Counted from the first letter of the stretch, positions 34,930 to 47,335 are shown. The stretch: 64,000 nucleotides of DNA from Megachile rotundata (GCF_050947335.1 NC_134997.1:4402001-4466000), one strand, 5' to 3'. Made by a program: numbers and translations. The notes: a model not told the origin generated them from the sequence alone.

Positions 34930-36015
34930 GTACTGGGGTAACTGGAGAAACGACCCTAATTTAGTTTCAATTTTAGCCACTTTATATCTTGAAAATCTGA
35001 ACATACACATTTTTGGTACCTTCTTCTTCAAACTGTTATGCGTCAAAAATATTCAGCTAAAACTTCAGCTTTACAATAAAAATTTGGAAGGTTTCTGTAC
35101 AATCCGTCATTTTTTTAGTTCTGAACAATTGAAGAAATTTCAGATTTCAAAATTTCAAAAAGAAATTTCAAAATTCTGTTTCAGAATTTTTGTTCATATT
35201 CAACGTTTAAATTTACTGTCATCAGCTTTGAAATATTTTAAAACAACTTTCAATGATTATTTATAATTTTTTAGTTACGAAATTATTCAATTTTTATGTA
35301 ATTTCTCTGCTGTTTATATGAAAACAGACTTCACCACGTGATTCTAGGGTAAAATATTTAAACAAAACCATTTGTAGTTTTTTACCCTTTGAATGTATCT
35401 TCACTATTTGCAAACAGAAATTTAAGACTCACAATTAAAGAGTTGAATGAATTCTTTTGAAGTTATTATTTTTCTACTAACAATTTATAATTAAATACTA
35501 ACTGCTATTATTCCTTTTTAACTTTAAAATGTTGAAAATTAAAAATTTCAGTATTACAATCACATTTAAATTATATTATCTGTTTCACTATGTTTACACG
35601 TCACATGCATAATATTATAAAATTTATTATGTATAATATTATGGAATATAAAATGCTTATTAAGTCGAATGACGATCGAGAGTCATCACTCGAGCACAAA
35701 GGGTTAATATCCTCCTTTGGAACATCCTGCGTTGAAAATGTGGACACCCTGTACATGTACTGGGTACGTATGTAACACGACTTTTGAGCTTCGAGTGCAA
35801 TCTGCTCTCCGTGGTACCTGTTCTACCTGCTCGAAAGAAACGATAGGTGGAAGGTTGAAAGAAGATTGGATGGGGGTATCTACGACAGATGTGAGATGTG
35901 CTGCTGTTGCACCTTCTTGTGTGCATCACGTAACTGCTTGTCGACCGAGGATCGCTTTTCTTGATCATTTACCTTCGATTTATGGACGGCTACCGAAATT
36001 CGTACCCTCTGAAAG
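34930..36015. other. AT-rich then moderately GC-rich non-repetitive stretch
   Basis: From about 35650 to 36015 the DNA is less AT-rich, with mutually overlapping frames on both strands (35660-35968 minus, 35717-36025 plus) and no domain. An isolated CACCCTGTA (about 35746-35754) resembles a transposon end without a partner. Confidence 0.3.
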
Positions 36016-36021
36016 GTATTA

Positions 36022-36115
36022 TTAATCCGTTCCCGGCGAACGACGTATTTCTACCCTACTCACTGTTTATAATGAGTGACGTATTCAACGACAATGAATA
36101 TTAATGCACTGATTG
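36022..36115. mobile_element. Possible one-ended TTAA element
   Basis: TTAA at 36022-36025 is followed by TCCGTTCCCGGCGAACGACG, and about 30 bp further in by a hairpin (ACTCA...TGAGT). This resembles the layout of the complete TTAA elements. No right end was found, so it may be truncated. Confidence 0.35.
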
Positions 36116-36159
36116 ATTGTTTGTCAATCTTTGAAGATAAAAGTATGGTTCGCTTTGAA

Positions 36160-36290
36160 TTTTTCAAGTTAATATTTCATATAATTTTATTGTTTAAGTT
36201 AATATTTCATATAATTTTATTTTTTAAGTTAATATTTCACTTAATTTTATTTAAATTAAATTAATATTGCATACTTCGTTAATTTAAATT
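36160..36290. repeat. 30-bp tandem repeat (nearly 4 copies)
   Basis: aagttaatatttcat recurs at 36166, 36196 and 36226 with ataattttatt between. As 30 bp is ten codons, the plus frame at 36076-36264 ends in repeated hydrophobic decapeptides. This is a repeat by-product. Confidence 0.9.
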
Positions 36291-36299
36291 TAAGTTAAT

Positions 36300-37015
36300 A
36301 TTATATTTAATTTACTTTAATTTAAATGTGATTGTAATACTGAAATTTTTAATTTTCAACATTTTGAAATTAAGAGGGAATAATAGCAGTTAGTATAATA
36401 TTTAATTTAATAAAAATATTACTTCTTTTACATGTATAATTCGATGCAATATTTTGGGATGTATGATGTAGTGCAATATATCTTGTATGCAGTATAAAAA
36501 TGGATTCGGACTTTTGTGAGCTTCTGTACTTGCAACTCAATTGTTTAAGTGTTACATTTGTTTAGGAATTATATTAAGCAGCCATTTAATTCTTAACGAA
36601 TTATGTCTGTTGTCATATTCATCTCCTTAAAAATTATACATTTTATTATTGGCAAATTATATCTTTTATGATATTAAGCTTCATGAAAATTATATCAAAT
36701 AGTAATTTTGATAAATTATATCTGTACTATTAAAATATTCTCTTTTTCCAATTTATTTTGTTAAATCCATAATTTTAGAAAGGGTGTAAAAGTGAAATCG
36801 TATAAATCTGCGGATAAGTATACATCATAACATTATTCATAATTGTACTACACACGGATCAATCATCGAATCTAAGCATATAACTTCTTTTACAGCATTT
36901 TACAATTTTTATATTTCTTCTCACTATTATTTCTTCGGGTTATTGAAACGATGATTTCATATATTTTTCAAGATGCGATTTCGAGATCAGTAGTGTGAAT
37001 TAGGCTTTAATTGCT
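36300..37015. other. AT-rich stretch, no gene recognised
   Basis: Poly-A/T-rich sequence with no fixed repeat or terminal inverted repeat seen. Confidence 0.4.
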
Positions 37016-37335
37016 TTCGTCAGCACTCGAGTCTTTTAGCGTGGAGGAACTTTCATTTCGCGTCATCTGCCCGCAGCAGCGCGTAATGACGCGTAAACAC
37101 GCGTGCGTGTCTTCTCGTCGGCGGTGCATCTGTTGATGGAATAATGACTCCTCGAGCACGTGTTACCTTACGTTTTCTTTCACGCTCCTGCTGTTTTCGT
37201 TTTCGTCATTTTTACTCCGAACCCAGCACGACGGTGTATTTAGAATACAGATGCACAGAGATAATGGAGAACGTTAACGTCAACCGAGGAATTGTGTTTA
37301 CCATCTAGTAGCCAGTTGTTTGTCCCATTCGAAGC
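37016..37335. promoter_or_regulatory. GC/CpG-rich non-repetitive patch
   Basis: Contains several CGCG and ACGCG motifs (for example about 37070-37110) and stands out from its AT-rich left flank. It abuts the simple-repeat block at 37340. Possible enhancer or untranslated exon, by composition only. Confidence 0.3.
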
Positions 37336-37339
37336 ACTT

Positions 37340-38760
37340 TGCAATTTAGAAACAATGGTACTTTAGAACTTCGGAACTTTGTCAGAAGTCTGGGACCTTG
37401 GGATTTCGGACGTGGAAATTTTCCAAATAGTCGAGTTAGGAATTTTTTGAATATCCAAACTAAGGATTTTGAAAGTTTTCCGACTTGAAGACTTTGGAGG
37501 CGTTCACAGTTAAATGTAAAGTTAAAGTCAAAGGAATTTGAGATACTAGGAAATTTGATACCAGGTGAATTTCAAATCTAGGGAATTTTTGAACTTGAAA
37601 CTTGGGAATATTAGGGTTATGAGAATCTGAGAGCTTAGAGATTTGGAATCTAGGGAAATTGAACTTACTGAAACTTGGAGCGTAGAGGAGGACCTTAGGA
37701 ATTTAGGACCTAGAGAATTTGGAACATAGAGAATTTGTGTCATGCGGAATTTGGATCTTTAGAATATTGGAATATAGGGAATTTGTTACTTCACCGTTTT
37801 TCAATCTAGGAAGTTTGAAACTTCGTAAATATGAAATCTCACGAATGTGAGTGCCGCATGCATTTCGCATCTATGGACTTCGGAACTCTGGGACATTGAA
37901 GTCTAGGGACTTTGGTATCCGAAGAATTTTGAACGATAGCAATTTGAAATGTAGAGTATTTGTACCATAATAAATTTGGCCGACACCAAATTTTGACCCT
38001 AGAAAATTTAAATATTATTCGTTGTAGTATCTAGGGAACTTTGGTCATTTATGGACTAGGGCATTTGAACCGATAGGAGTTCAAAACATGGCATACTTGG
38101 TATATAGGAAGTTGGAACCGTGGAAGTTGTAGGTCTAGGGATTGTGACCTTAAAAGTGCAATATCTAGAGAATTTTTATAGAGAGTTTAATGCCTAAGGA
38201 ATTTGAAAACTTGAAATATTGTAGTCTCGAGAATTTCGGATCTTAGAAGTATGAAATGTAGCAGAAACTTGCTGAGAAAGTTTGGTATCTACGGAATTGC
38301 AAATTCTAGGGATATTCTTAGTAATGTAAAATGTAAGAAGTTTGTCCTAAGTTTGACATTTAGGGAATTTGGAATCTTGGAATTTTTGTGTCTTTGAAAT
38401 ATGAGATCTTATTAATCTAAGCTACAGGGAATTCATATTGATAAAGTTTGGTATCTAGGAAATTTGCAATTTAGAATGTTGAGGTATAGGGAATTTCTGG
38501 CTTTGAGTATATGGAATCTAGGGGATTCATATCGAAGGAATTTGATGTCTAGGGAATTTGCAGCTTGCAATTCTCGAATATAGGAAATTTCTGGTTTTGA
38601 ATACATGGAATCTAGGGGATTCGTATCGAGGTAGTTTTGTATCTAGAGAATTCGCAGTTTGGAATGTTGGGATACAGGGAATTCTTGACCTTGAGTATAT
38701 GAAATTTAGGGGATTCATACCAAAAGAATATCAGATCTAGAGATTTTTAACGCCTATAAG
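37340..38760. repeat. Simple-repeat block (AGGGAATTT orientation) with 94-bp higher-order unit
   Basis: Steps such as ctagggaatttg recur throughout 1.4 kb. In the last part, a 94-bp unit marked by ggggattcatatcga starts at 38427, 38521, 38615 and 38709, exactly 94 bp apart each time. Small frames on both strands here are by-products. Confidence 0.92.
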
Positions 38761-38869
38761 ACCTTAATACTATAAGTTTAGAAAAGTTTACTACCTTACC
38801 CTAATTTAAACTCGAAATCCACGAATATATAAAGAAAACGTATTTTATCCGTTTAGCCTATTCAAATAA

Positions 38870-39110
38870 TGGGACTATACTTAAAAAAGTTTAACCTAAG
38901 CAGTCATATTCTGAACAGTTGCATCACACACAGCTAATTATTCCTACAACGTGAAGACAACTAAAGAAAGTTAAAATGTTACATTACGCATTCAGCCATT
39001 CCTGATTATGCAGATTATAATCAGAATCGAAACCAAAATTCAATTGCAGTGAAAACACTGTAGTGTGCGTCACGGGTGTAACACAATATTGTAGAACAAG
39101 AGGTTAACTG
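38870..39110. repeat. Dispersed repeat family Y, copy 1
   Basis: Aligns with 59120-59271 plus 60127-60240: shared strings include acagttgcatca/acagttgcgtca, ccaaaattcaattgca and gtgcgtcac-ggtgtaacac-atattgta. Copy 2 is split by a retrotransposon, and this copy shows the uninterrupted order. Nature of the repeat unknown. Confidence 0.8.
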
Positions 39111-39119
39111 TTTAACAGT

Positions 39120-40845
39120 TGTAATTTCAATTCATTGTAATTATAAACCGTCATAAACACTCAGTATATAACAATTAAAACCAAACTTCCTCAATAAAAA
39201 TTCAATAATAACAACTTTTGTAGCTCGCCTGTTTAATATTTCCAACGATGAATCATCGCAAAATTTGAAATTAATTCGACTATAGTGATATGTAGCAAGT
39301 GGCGTATACTAATAGGTTATCCACCTGATACCTTCGATAATCCGGTGATAAATACTGAAAGAATTTCTCTCCTTTTTCGTTCGATCTTCTCGGTCTGTAA
39401 AAGGTTAATCGTTTTGTTCTGTTAATGGCAGCTTTTACCGAGAAACGTCGCTCGTTCGCTCGTTAACGCTGACGCGCTGCCCGAGTGGCCTCACCTGCGT
39501 GACGTCAGCGAACGGTAGAGCGACTATTATATTTCATAACAACGATGCCGATTGAACTGCACGAATGAATGGAAGTCGTGAAGGAAACTTCCTGCCTTCT
39601 GATTTTCACCGTTGCAAGTGAGTTGCAACTGTGCACCGAATGGTGACATATATTCGACGCCATCCGTTGCAAATATTTCAACAATGCTAGTCGACTGGTG
39701 TGAGTCATGGTTCGGCTTGATTGGTTATTCTAATAAATAAATTTATCAGATTATTTCACGGAATTATTCGAAAGTTTACGGTTACTTTTGTGTATGACGG
39801 GGGAATGAGGCTGCTTTTAAATTAAGAATTAAAATAACATTTTAATTCAAAAGATTCCTTGTGAACAAAATAGGTATACACAAAGACGTAGTAGTTTTAA
39901 ATTTAATTGTCTCAATGTAACTTATAAATTAGTTATGGGTCTACCTGCATAAATTTTTACAGCAATCTAACCTGTCATCATGGCCGTCGATCGTCGTCGT
40001 ATCGATAAAAAACTGTGTACTGGTTTCGATCATTTCTGACACACAGAATCAACTGAAACGTTAAAAGCTCTATAACTCATCCTTGACGACAATACTTGGT
40101 CATTGATGTCGTTCGTCGTGAAATAATTGCATTTAGTATCGTTTTCGATAGCTTCAAACACGTTTAATCATTTGTACCAACTTTAAAACGCCAAAGTCTC
40201 ATGCTTGTTCAGCTCGTGTTTGCAGTAAATACTCTAAATTTTAAATACATATTCGAATTGGTGTGGGGCACCTGGTAGACCGACTGGTTAAATTTCACCA
40301 AACACCATGTATAGTGCGCATGTACATCTACAAGTAATAGTCATTTTGAGCCATTCGAACGTGAACTTTCTGTACAAGAAAGTGTTATAAAATGCTTCAG
40401 ATAAAAATACTTGTTATTCAAACTCCACGGTTAAATGATCGAATGAATGTTATCGCCGTTCAATCGGTTTTTGCCCGTTTCCCCTTCGTCCGTGATTCTG
40501 CCGAGTTGGCTTAATACGTTTCGCGTGAATCAGCTGATTTTTCAACGGACGATGATTTACGAACTTACCGTTCTAAATTTGACCGAAGGAAACGGCTAGA
40601 ATATCCCGCTGTTCCTGATCCTATCGACACACCAGCCTGCGCTTCAACTTTCCTTTCAAGAGGGTGAAAGTTTTGCGCGGGAAAAGAATCAATCTATAGC
40701 GGCCAGATAAACTTCCACATCTTTATTTCATTCAGGATGATACGTTAACAGGTTATTCGCTCAGGTATTTCCCATTGATAATTCTGGAAGAACTTCAGGC
40801 GTTTATTCTCAAAAATTAGTTAAAATTTCTGATCCTCTGCAAATT
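39120..40845. other. Mostly non-repetitive stretch, no confident gene
   Basis: Contains less AT-rich patches at about 39400-39720 and 40440-40720 with CpGs but no simple repeats. A 67-codon minus frame (39505-39708) has no domain. These patches are reasonable candidates for conserved non-coding DNA. Confidence 0.35.
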
Positions 40846-40849
40846 TAAT

Positions 40850-41000
40850 ATTAGGTATTTGTCTCATTTTCATATTTCTCAAATGTCTATATTTCCTAAC
40901 CCTTACATATATCTTTAAATTTCTAAAATGTTTATGTTCCTTAATTTCCACATTTTAAAATATCTTCGAATTTCAAAATATCCCAAAGTTTCTACATCTG
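40850..41000. repeat. Small degenerate simple-repeat block
   Basis: Steps such as tttctcaaatgtctatatttcc of the 8-bp family over about 150 bp. Confidence 0.5.
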
Positions 41001-41094
41001 CAACTAACATCAGCGCATTCCAAGATATTGAAAATGCAAGAATTTAAAGAAACATCAATAGGAAGAACCCTCCGTTGGAAATACAGCATGAATA

Positions 41095-41585
41095 GCAGCC
41101 GCACAATGCATCTTAACGATTATTTTCCAAATACTTTACTCGGACAATGTCTAACCCTATATAGAAAAGGGTGTGCTGTGACTGGGAGGATTTTCTTCGC
41201 GTGAAACTGCACGAACGGCAACCTCTCGCTCGGAAGGAATACTCGACTATTTTAACCATGAAATAACTCACAGTCGAGGGTTCAGCCAGGAGGGTCGTGA
41301 GGCGAGAGTGGAAAGAGAAAAAGAGACGAGTAAGCAAACGTGAAGCCGAAAGAGCAACGGAGTCAGACGTGAAGACTAGGGGATCGAGGGAGCAAGAGAG
41401 TGGCATGATATGTGGGTCCTAAAGATAGAGCACCCGAAACAACCATAAACCTTTTTATTCCACTTGCCCTGTCCGACGTTTCTCAACGCTGCCCTCGTCC
41501 ACTCGACCTCTCCACCGTGTAGGGTAACTTTTTATCGCGAAAAAGAAACATTTTCCCGGAGACTATGCGTCGACTCTATGAACAA
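41095..41585. other. GC-richer island
   Basis: A 97-codon minus frame (41113-41406) lies in a CpG-containing patch and has no recognisable domain. Purine-rich on plus (about 41290-41400). Regulatory or untranslated exon possible. Confidence 0.3.
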
Positions 41586-41589
41586 ATCA

Positions 41590-42290
41590 TGTTCTTTAAT
41601 TTGTTAAATTTTCGATATCAGTTAAATGTATATTTATTAGATCAGGTTTATAGCAGTGACGCATAACTATAATAATCTTATTGATTGTAGGTTAATTTGT
41701 CTTCATTTAACTTAAGCTCAGTTAATTTGTCATAATGTAATCTAACCTCAGTTTATTTTTTTATATGTAACCTTCATGTCCTCACCGGAGTTATTTTATA
41801 CAAATGTCATATAACTTCAAATGACTTATCACAATCTAACCTAATTTAAATTATCTTGTTTTAATCGAATCCAAACTGTTTTACTGAAATAACTAAACTT
41901 AAGTTAATTTGTTCTAACCTATCTTGAGATTGTAGCTCAGCTGAGTTATTATATCCAAATTTACCATAACTTCAATTTATCTTAATTTCACCTAACCTGT
42001 TTTACATAACTTGAAGTTAACTTGCGTTAGACTAAATTAACTTAGTGCATCTCAACCTACATTAATTTTGCTTAGAGTAACCTAACCTATCGTATTATTC
42101 TAATCCATTATATTATCCTAACCTAACTCAAATGAACGTATTTTAATCTCACATAACCTAAGTAAGTTTATTTTAATTTAATCTAACCTAAATGAACTTA
42201 CCTTAATTTGATTTAACCCAAATAAACATATCATAAATTCACCTAGCCTAGTTAACGTAACCTCACACAATAGATTTGAATGATGCAATC
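41590..42290. repeat. Degenerate CTAACCTNA-type repeat
   Basis: Many scattered copies of taacctaa, ttaacttaa and aaccta in one orientation over 0.7 kb, spaced irregularly. Although CCTAA is the insect telomere motif read on the other strand, there is no uninterrupted 5-bp array, so this is not an interstitial telomere tract. Confidence 0.7.
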
Positions 42291-42589
42291 TATCTAACCA
42301 AACTTACAGTTTTCTTATTCACATTGTTCTTGTTTAAAATTGTGAGATTACATCCTAAGTTTAAACAAGAATGATTTGATCACGTTAGGTTAAGTTTGAA
42401 GGATAAAAACAAATTAATTTCACTGATCGATACATGGACATTATCGATTCATAAACATAGCAATAATTATCGATTAATGTCGACAATAACAGCATACATC
42501 AAATATTCAATACGTCATCTGAAAGTAACACACAGGATTAATGAAAAGTATAAAAAGAAGATGAACTTTTGTGAACCATAAGTTTGCCG

Positions 42590-42905
42590 GAAGGCATCGT
42601 GTGGTCACATCAGCGAACAGCTGATATTTTTGTTGGTTACGTCGACTCGATAAACGTGCACCTGCATAATACGTTCCCGCGCGAACCATGAATGAAGTTT
42701 CCACAATGGTGGGGTGAGTTTGGCAAGTGGTTCGAGCCCACCGTGAAATCGACTCTCACAGAGCGAGTTTTGCTTTCTACGAGAAGTCGACCTGGCTTCT
42801 TGCCTCCACAGCAATTTCGATCAACCCGCTTCCGGTTGCTCTTCTGAACCAGTGATGGGCAGAACAACTGCCCGTCGAGGAGTTCACGGGCAGCAGTTTG
42901 CGCAG
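42590..42905. other. GC-richer patch containing a hAT-like end
   Basis: Several overlapping minus frames without domains. At 42851-42894, CAGTGATGGGCAGAACAACT and the following sequence align with the minus strand of 51697-51658. CAGTG-TGGGC is a common start of hAT-superfamily terminal repeats. No partner end was identified here. Confidence 0.45.
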
Positions 42906-42911
42906 TGTAAT

Positions 42912-43135
42912 TTAACCCTTTGCACACGACAGATGACTCATTCAGTTTAATATAACAGTTTCAAATAAATATTTTTTAACTGAATCCATAGTATACGTGT
43001 GGTGTATAACAAAGCAAACAATAACGAAAATTAATAATAGAGAAATGGTAATCTTAAACGAATTCTGTAAATTTTTTAATTGAAAAGTTTTAAGGTTAAC
43101 GTCTGATAATAGCAAAAATACTTCCGATGTATTAA
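42912..43135. mobile_element. Probable TTAA-bounded element (TTAACCCTTTGCAC type)
   Basis: TTAA at 42912-42915 followed by CCCTTTGCACACGACAG, typical of piggyBac-type miniature element ends. TTAA at 43132-43135 is the likely right border, but the right terminal repeat is poorly preserved. The inner 3' part is shared with 23385-23565. No open frame. Confidence 0.5.
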
Positions 43136-43139
43136 TTTA

Positions 43140-43640
43140 TTGGTTTATAGGTTTATAAATTTGTAAAATTTTTAATTTCTGAATTTATTAGTATATCGGT
43201 TTACGAATTTAATTTACTGGTTTATAAGGTTACAAGTTCTCAAATATTTAGATTTGTGAATCTATTAGTTTGCGAGGTTATAAATTTACAAAATTTTAAA
43301 TTTATAATTTTCGCGGTTTATAAGTTGCAAATGTATAACCCTATAAACTTATAAAAAAGGAAAGTAACAAATTAAAAAATTTGTAAATTTTAATTTAGAA
43401 ATGTGTAGAGTTAAAAATTTAAGAACCCTGAATTTTTGCAATTAAAAATTTACAAAAGAAAACATTTAAAGACCTTTTAAATTTTACTTACAAATTTTAA
43501 ACTTCAAAAACTCAGAAATTCAGAAGCTTACAAATTTGCAAACATGCTTCATACTTAAAAATTCAAGAATCTGGAAATTTTTAAGGTTAAAAATTCAAAA
43601 ACCTAAATTTAAAATTTAAAACTGTAAAAATTCGTAAAGA
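43140..43640. repeat. Degenerate AT-rich simple-repeat block
   Basis: Irregular steps such as ggtttataaatttgtaaaattt and aaaaatttaagaacc. Probably an eroded member of the 8-bp family. Confidence 0.55.
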
Positions 43641-43644
43641 ATTT

Positions 43645-44370
43645 GTCTCTCCAATAAAAGCAGTATATATTTGTCCCTAATACGAAGAAATTTAAAATTA
43701 ACAAAATCGCAATCTACGAAAGAAAAAGTTCCACGAGTACAATTATAAAAGAGCTGCGTTGTCGGCTCTAAATCCCACAACAACGCAGTATTTATATTTT
43801 TAATTAATAGTAATTGACTCGATGGGCGCAGAGCGAACAGTTTTGCAGGTTGTTGCGTAAGAATTTGGCCGCGAAAAGAGTGGTACTATATCGATCGATG
43901 TGTAACCGATGGATCTAATAATGGTCCCGATTATTCAAGATCGAGGCGTGCGATCCCGAATCAACACAGCTGGGAAGAGATATTTTCCGCTCGTGGCGAT
44001 GGCTACGTTCTGGAGGTAGGCGTTAGCGTGGGTCTATACGCGATTTTAAATATTTAATTCTGTTTAAACGTCAGCAAAGCCACGCGTAGTCATTACTCGC
44101 GCGAGGAATACATAATCGCCGTCCCCAGGTAAACTGGCTGCGAGGGGAAAATTAACCGGCCGTGAATCATCCTCCCACTAACTCGCTGCGGATTTCTTTC
44201 CGAAAAATTTATCGAACATCATCGGCTGATCGATTGTTTCGATACTTTCGAGATAGCGGTTTATCGTATTAATGTTTATGAATTGCAAATTTAGTCGAGG
44301 ACGATTCAATATATTTTTGCAGTGCGTACGTGCTTTTGTTATTCTAATTATTTTTGCGTTTCAATAGTGT
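43645..44370. other. Non-repetitive, CpG-containing stretch
   Basis: From about 43740 to 44330 the sequence is mixed-composition and free of simple repeats, unlike both neighbours, with no long open frame. Candidate conserved non-coding region. Confidence 0.35.
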
Positions 44371-44379
44371 TGGACTTTT

Positions 44380-45500
44380 TTACTGCTGTATTATTCTTTT
44401 GCATTTTTACTAGTTTTACTATTTTAGTATTTTTTGAGACACTACTATAGTATCTCTTTACTATTTTACTGTTTTATTATTTTCTTGTTCTACTATTAAA
44501 ATACTTTTTTATTATTTATACTATTTTCTGTTCCATTATTGTACTACTTTCTTACTATTTTTACTATTCTTTGCACCGCTATTATACTATATTTTTACTA
44601 ATATTATTACTATACTATTTTGTGGCACACTACTATAATATCTTTTTACTACTTTGCTATTTTATTACTTACTTGTTCCACTATTATAGTACTTTTCTTC
44701 TATGTCTTTGTCCCACTATTATACTACTTATTTTATTATTTTCACTATTTTACTGTTTTTTTGTTTCACCATTATATTACTTTTTTACTATTTGTACTAC
44801 TGTTCTATTGTACTATTTCACTATTACTATACTATTTTACTATTGTACTGTTTCTTTTTTTATTATTTTACTGTTCTTCTACTATTGTATTATTTTATCT
44901 ACTCTACTAATCTATTATACTCTTTGACTGTTTTACTATACTACTAGATCACTATTTCAATATACAACTATAGTATTGCATAATTATTTTGCTACTATAC
45001 GGCTATTATATTTTAATATCACATTTTTTCACTATTTCGCAATTCCGCTGTATATTTTTACTACTAAATTACTATATTACTATTATTTTGATGTTCCGAT
45101 AACTATTCTATTATTATATTGTGTCCTTTTTTCCCTATATTACTATTTTACCATACAACTATATTACTATATTATAAAATATTTTAATAATCTAGTATTC
45201 TACTATTTTCATTTTTTTTTTATACTGCTATTTTACTATGGAACTATACTATTACACCACTATTCTAATATTCTACTACTTTTCTGCATCATTATACTAC
45301 TATTACACTATACATTCCATATTCCATTATACAATTAAACTACTACTTCATTATTATTATTATTCCGTTTTCCAATATTTCACTATTTTAATTGTATTTC
45401 TGTCAGTGTACTATTCTACTGTCCTACCATTTCACAATACAATACTATAGAGCTATACAATTCCATTATTGTACCACTTCAATACTCCCTTTATCACTGT
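44380..45500. repeat. TACTAT/TTTACTATT low-complexity array
   Basis: More than 1.1 kb made almost only of TAC, TAT and TTT steps on plus (for example ttttactattttactgtt). Stop codons are rare in it, so frames of up to 120 codons (44571-44927, 44976-45338) stay open and read as Tyr/Phe/Leu-rich strings. They are not genes. The array resumes after 46560, so the elements at 45507-46554 were inserted into it. Confidence 0.93.
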
Positions 45501-45506
45501 AATATA

Positions 45507-45731
45507 CCAGAGGTTCTCAAATTTATATAGTCGGAGGACCTTTCTTGGACAATATATTTTTGCGGATTAGTAAAATTTAACTTTTACGAACTATTGTTTA
45601 GTTATGTTCATAACTAGTCAAGTATCAACAAACACAACAAATTTTGACCACTTTTGATTGTTATTAAATGAGTTATAAAAGCAATAAATTGAGATATGTA
45701 AAGATTATGTCAAAATTGTTTTGTGAACTCT
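45507..45731. mobile_element. Degraded hAT-like miniature element
   Basis: Starts CAGAGGTTCTCAAAT, which resembles the CAGNGGTTCTCAAAC ends frequent in hAT-superfamily elements, and is followed by a ggaggacc motif common in such ends. The right end near 45715-45731 reads on minus tagagttcacaaaac, a poor match. Flanking 8-mers taatatac and tattatac differ at two positions. Inserted in the TACTAT array. Confidence 0.45.
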
Positions 45732-45806
45732 ATTATACTATTAATATACTATTATAATAGCTAATTCTACTATATTCTACTATATATATTATACTATATA
45801 TATATA

Positions 45807-46554
45807 CAGGGTGTTACCTGTAACGCTACTCACGATTTTTCTCCCACTTGCAGCCACCTTACGAAAAAAAGTTTAGAATAAAATTTGCAGGGTATGAAGT
45901 GCACAATAGATATTAGTAAAGCAAATTTTGAAAACAGTTTGTTCTCTTGGCAAAGTCAAGGTCACCTTGGGTTTCTTAAATAGGAACATACATTTTTTTT
46001 TATTCATAGCTTTAGAGGACATCGAGACGAATTCGAAACATATATTACATTATATTTTTATTAACATATTACTCGATTTACAGAAGTGGAAAAATGTAAA
46101 GTACTTAACTTTTGACTTTGGTAGGGTAACCATTATTTGGTTCCAAAGAGATCACTGAATGTAAACACGTGACTAGAATATAAGAAAAATACACTTTATT
46201 TAATTACATGTTCAAAATGTAACATATGCCGCCTTCCATCACATAATATTCCAGTCTTTTACTTCACATTTCCACTTCTGTAAATCGAGTAATATGTTAA
46301 TAAAAATATAATGTAATATATGTTTTGAATTCGTCTCGATGTCCTCTAAAGCTATGAATAAAAAAAATTGTATGTTCCTATTTAAAAAACCCAAGGTGAC
46401 CTTGACTTTGCCAAGAGAACAAACTGTTTTTAAAATTTGCTTTACTAATATCTATTGTGCACTTCATACCCTGCAAATTTTATTCTAAACTTTTTTTCGT
46501 AAGGTGGCTGCAAGTGGGAGAAAAATCGTGAGTAGCATTACAGGTAACACCCTG
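45807..46554. mobile_element. 748-bp foldback element with inverted arms of about 290 bp
   Basis: The left arm (45807-46095) and right arm (46265-46554) are reverse complements with only a few mismatches, and both start CAGGGTGTTACCTGTAA. A 169-bp unpaired centre separates them. TA at 45805-45806 and 46555-46556 fits TA target duplication. The left arm contains a chance frame (45928-46158). It is a non-autonomous Tc1/mariner-like or unclassified foldback element, and a transcript across it would form a hairpin of nearly 300 bp. Confidence 0.93.
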
Positions 46555-46559
46555 TATAT

Positions 46560-46670
46560 ATAAATATATATAGTATATATATATACTATATTCTACTATA
46601 TTCCATTATATATGTATACTATACTATATTACTATTCTACTATTCCACTATTTTCTCATATTTTCCTACA
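46560..46670. repeat. Right remainder of the TACTAT array
   Basis: tatactatattctactatattcc continues the array interrupted at 45507. Confidence 0.85.
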
Positions 46671-46679
46671 TAAATTTCA

Positions 46680-47335
46680 CTATAAATAGTAAAAATCAAG
46701 TCAATAAATTGTGCTATACTCTTGCTTTCTTATTTCACTCAGAACAACACAATTAAAAGTTTCATGTCGTATAATAAATGCAAAACATGTTAATGAATTT
46801 CAACTCTAACTCAATAAAAATAATGACGCATGTGTGTACATTAATCCCTATAATACGATCGATAATCTCTCAAATTATCAGGCGACTTAAAACGTCCGTA
46901 GAAAAAAAACGAGATAATAAATTAATGATTGATCGAGGGGGCAGACGGAAGCGTTAAGTGAGAAGATTGGCTTAATTAAATTAGCTTCTTTGCTGCCCTA
47001 ACGATTGAGAATGATCGCGAGGAAGAGGAAGACGTGATTATTTTCGATTCTCGAGAAACCAGGGTCTCGAAGCTTGGCGTACAGCCAGGCGTAGGCGATT
47101 ACGAGAAATAATGAAAAGGCGTGTGTTACGTCCCTTGAAATTGATGGTTCCTTTCGTTAATTTTAAAATTCCGTACCTGATAGATTAAAGGTCTACCTGC
47201 AAATTTACTTTGTGCCGCTCTGACTATCGCGGATCATGCCTTTAATTACGCGCGTGGAAATATCTTGCAAATTTGCGTTAAAATTAAACTATTACACTAT
47301 TGTGATAGTTTATATACAATAGTAGTCACACAAGT
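46680..47335. other. Non-repetitive stretch
   Basis: From about 46860 to 47290 mixed-composition, CpG-containing sequence without simple repeats or long frames. Candidate conserved non-coding DNA. Confidence 0.35.

Noticed and set aside
35746..35754. CACCCTGTA as the end of a transposon
   Set aside because: No matching CAGGGTG end upstream; a 9-base match alone is weak.
41590..42290. Interstitial telomere tract (TTAGG/CCTAA)
   Set aside because: CCTAA words are scattered and spaced irregularly, with no run of the 5-bp insect telomere unit.
42690..42760. tRNA-like T-arm (GTGG-TTCGAGC-CCAC) near 42727-42741
   Set aside because: No A-box, D-arm or acceptor stem at the required distance; judged accidental.
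44571..45450. Frames of 70-120 codons rich in Tyr, Phe and Leu, resembling membrane proteins
   Set aside because: They read a TACTAT/TTT low-complexity array in three frames at once, so hydrophobicity is an artefact.
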